Below, piece after piece: positions 14,398 to 14,995 of a stretch of DNA of 14,995 nt. This DNA comes from Clostridiales bacterium (GTDB lineage: Bacteria; Bacillota_A; Clostridia; Oscillospirales; Acutalibacteraceae): NCBI GenBank assembly GCA_009774735.1, contig VSOH01000021.1, forward strand, positions 1 to 14,995. The letters run 5' to 3'. The notes under the pieces were generated by a model that ran no database searches, was not told the DNA's origin, and was given only the letters and a program-made list of their open reading frames with translations. Position 1 is the first letter of the stretch. Each line of letters opens with the position of its first letter. Both the position numbers and the translations under genes were made by a program.

Positions 14398-14995
14398 ATG
14401 GAATTTTCTACACTTTACAGAACAAAAACACTTGATCAGTTCAGTGAGGCTGATATTGACAGTACAGTTAAGGTTGCAGGCTGGGTTGAAAATATTCGTG
14501 ACCATGGCGGCGTATCATTCATTGACCTGAGAGATATGCAGGGTGTTATGCAGGTGGTTATGCGTGATACAACTCTGCTTGACGGTATCTCAAAGGAGGA
14601 TTGTATTTCCGTTGAGGGATTGGTTGAAAAGCGTGACGAGGAAACAATCAACCCTAAAATTGCAACAGGTACAATTGAGGTTGAGGCTAAAAAGGTTACT
14701 GTTCTTGGTAAGGTCCGTCAGCCGCTGCCATTTGAAATTCAGACCTCTAAGGAAACAAGAGAGGATAAGAGATTACAGTATCGCTTCCTTGACCTTAGAA
14801 ATCAGAAGGTTAAGGAAAATATGATTTTCAGAAGCAAGGTTGTTTCATTCCTCAGACAGGAAATGACAAATATGGGCTTTCTTGAAATTCAGACCCCTAT
14901 TCTTTGTGCATCTTCACCTGAGGGTGCCCGTGACTATGTTGTTCCAAGCCGTGTGCACAAGGGCAAGTTCTATGCTCTGCCGCAGGCTCCGCAGC
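14398..14995 (+). CDS. aspS: Aspartate--tRNA ligase, N-terminal part (runs off the window)
   Basis: The first 199 codons of a class II synthetase that joins aspartate to tRNA. It has the OB-fold anticodon-binding domain (about 1-110), with VAGWVENIRDHGG (26-38) and FIDLRDMQG (41-49), then the YRFLDLRN motif (128-135), and the catalytic-domain start with EIQTPIL (163-169), SSPEGARDYVVPSR (172-185) and KGKFYALPQAPQ (188-199). The window ends there; roughly two-thirds of the usual 590 residues are missing. His36 in the RDHGG motif stands where E. coli-type discriminating enzymes have Leu, and His is typical of non-discriminating AspRS, which also mischarges tRNA-Asn for GatCAB conversion. AAAGGAG (14384-14390) lies 7 bases before the ATG. 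The gene is controlled by the T-box leader upstream. Confidence 0.97.
   Translation, partial: MEFSTLYRTKTLDQFSEADIDSTVKVAGWVENIRDHGGVSFIDLRDMQGVMQVVMRDTTLLDGISKEDCISVEGLVEKRDEETINPKIATGTIEVEAKKVTVLGKVRQPLPFEIQTSKETREDKRLQYRFLDLRNQKVKENMIFRSKVVSFLRQEMTNMGFLEIQTPILCASSPEGARDYVVPSRVHKGKFYALPQAPQ

Overview
The window looks like chromosomal DNA from a low-GC Gram-positive anaerobe of the class Clostridia, probably a gut Ruminococcus/Oscillospiraceae-type bacterium. The reasons are AT-rich genes with strong AGGAGG-type ribosome binding sites, near-consensus sigma-A promoters with 17-base spacers, T-box riboswitches in front of tRNA synthetase genes, a CD1247-type protein after efp, and a GPH sugar symporter. 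The genus is inference. I see no insertion sequence, integrase, CRISPR array, tRNA or rRNA gene.

Layout. (1) 14-3782, plus strand: a probable operon of a NimA/pyridoxamine-oxidase-like flavoprotein, a GH36 alpha-galactosidase, a 91-residue orphan and an HPr-kinase-like P-loop protein, ending in a strong hairpin that also serves the convergent gene. (2) 3794-5978, minus strand: thrS with a complete T-box leader (Thr specifier ACC) and a consensus promoter. (3) 6006-9464, plus strand: a back-to-back promoter drives three overlapping genes for a probable cell-envelope glycosylation module: a polytopic GT-C/DUF6020-like protein, a GtrB-type polyprenyl-phosphate sugar transferase and a GtrA-type flippase. 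(4) 9495-9812: rpsU (58 residues) as its own unit with promoter and terminator. (5) 9814-11917: aroQ, efp, a CD1247-like Zn-ribbon protein with an Asp/Cys cluster, and a small lipoprotein, closed by a terminator. (6) 11904-14011: a GPH-family sugar:cation symporter overlapping a zinc-ribbon membrane protein. (7) 14060-14995: promoter, T-box leader and first 199 codons of aspS, which runs off the window.

How it fits together: sugar use (alpha-galactosidase, symporter), translation (ThrRS, AspRS, S21, EF-P), the shikimate pathway (AroQ) and envelope glycosylation. The points most worth a second look are: the aspS T-box, which has no GAC Asp specifier in its core while AspRS carries the Arg-Asp-His-Gly signature of non-discriminating enzymes, suggesting tRNA-Asn sensing; the orphan plus HPr-kinase-like pair behind the alpha-galactosidase; the three-gene glycosylation module; and the Cys/Asp-rich insert in the CD1247-like protein. 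Most of the window is ordinary core genome, and I found no wholly new system that the sequence alone can prove.
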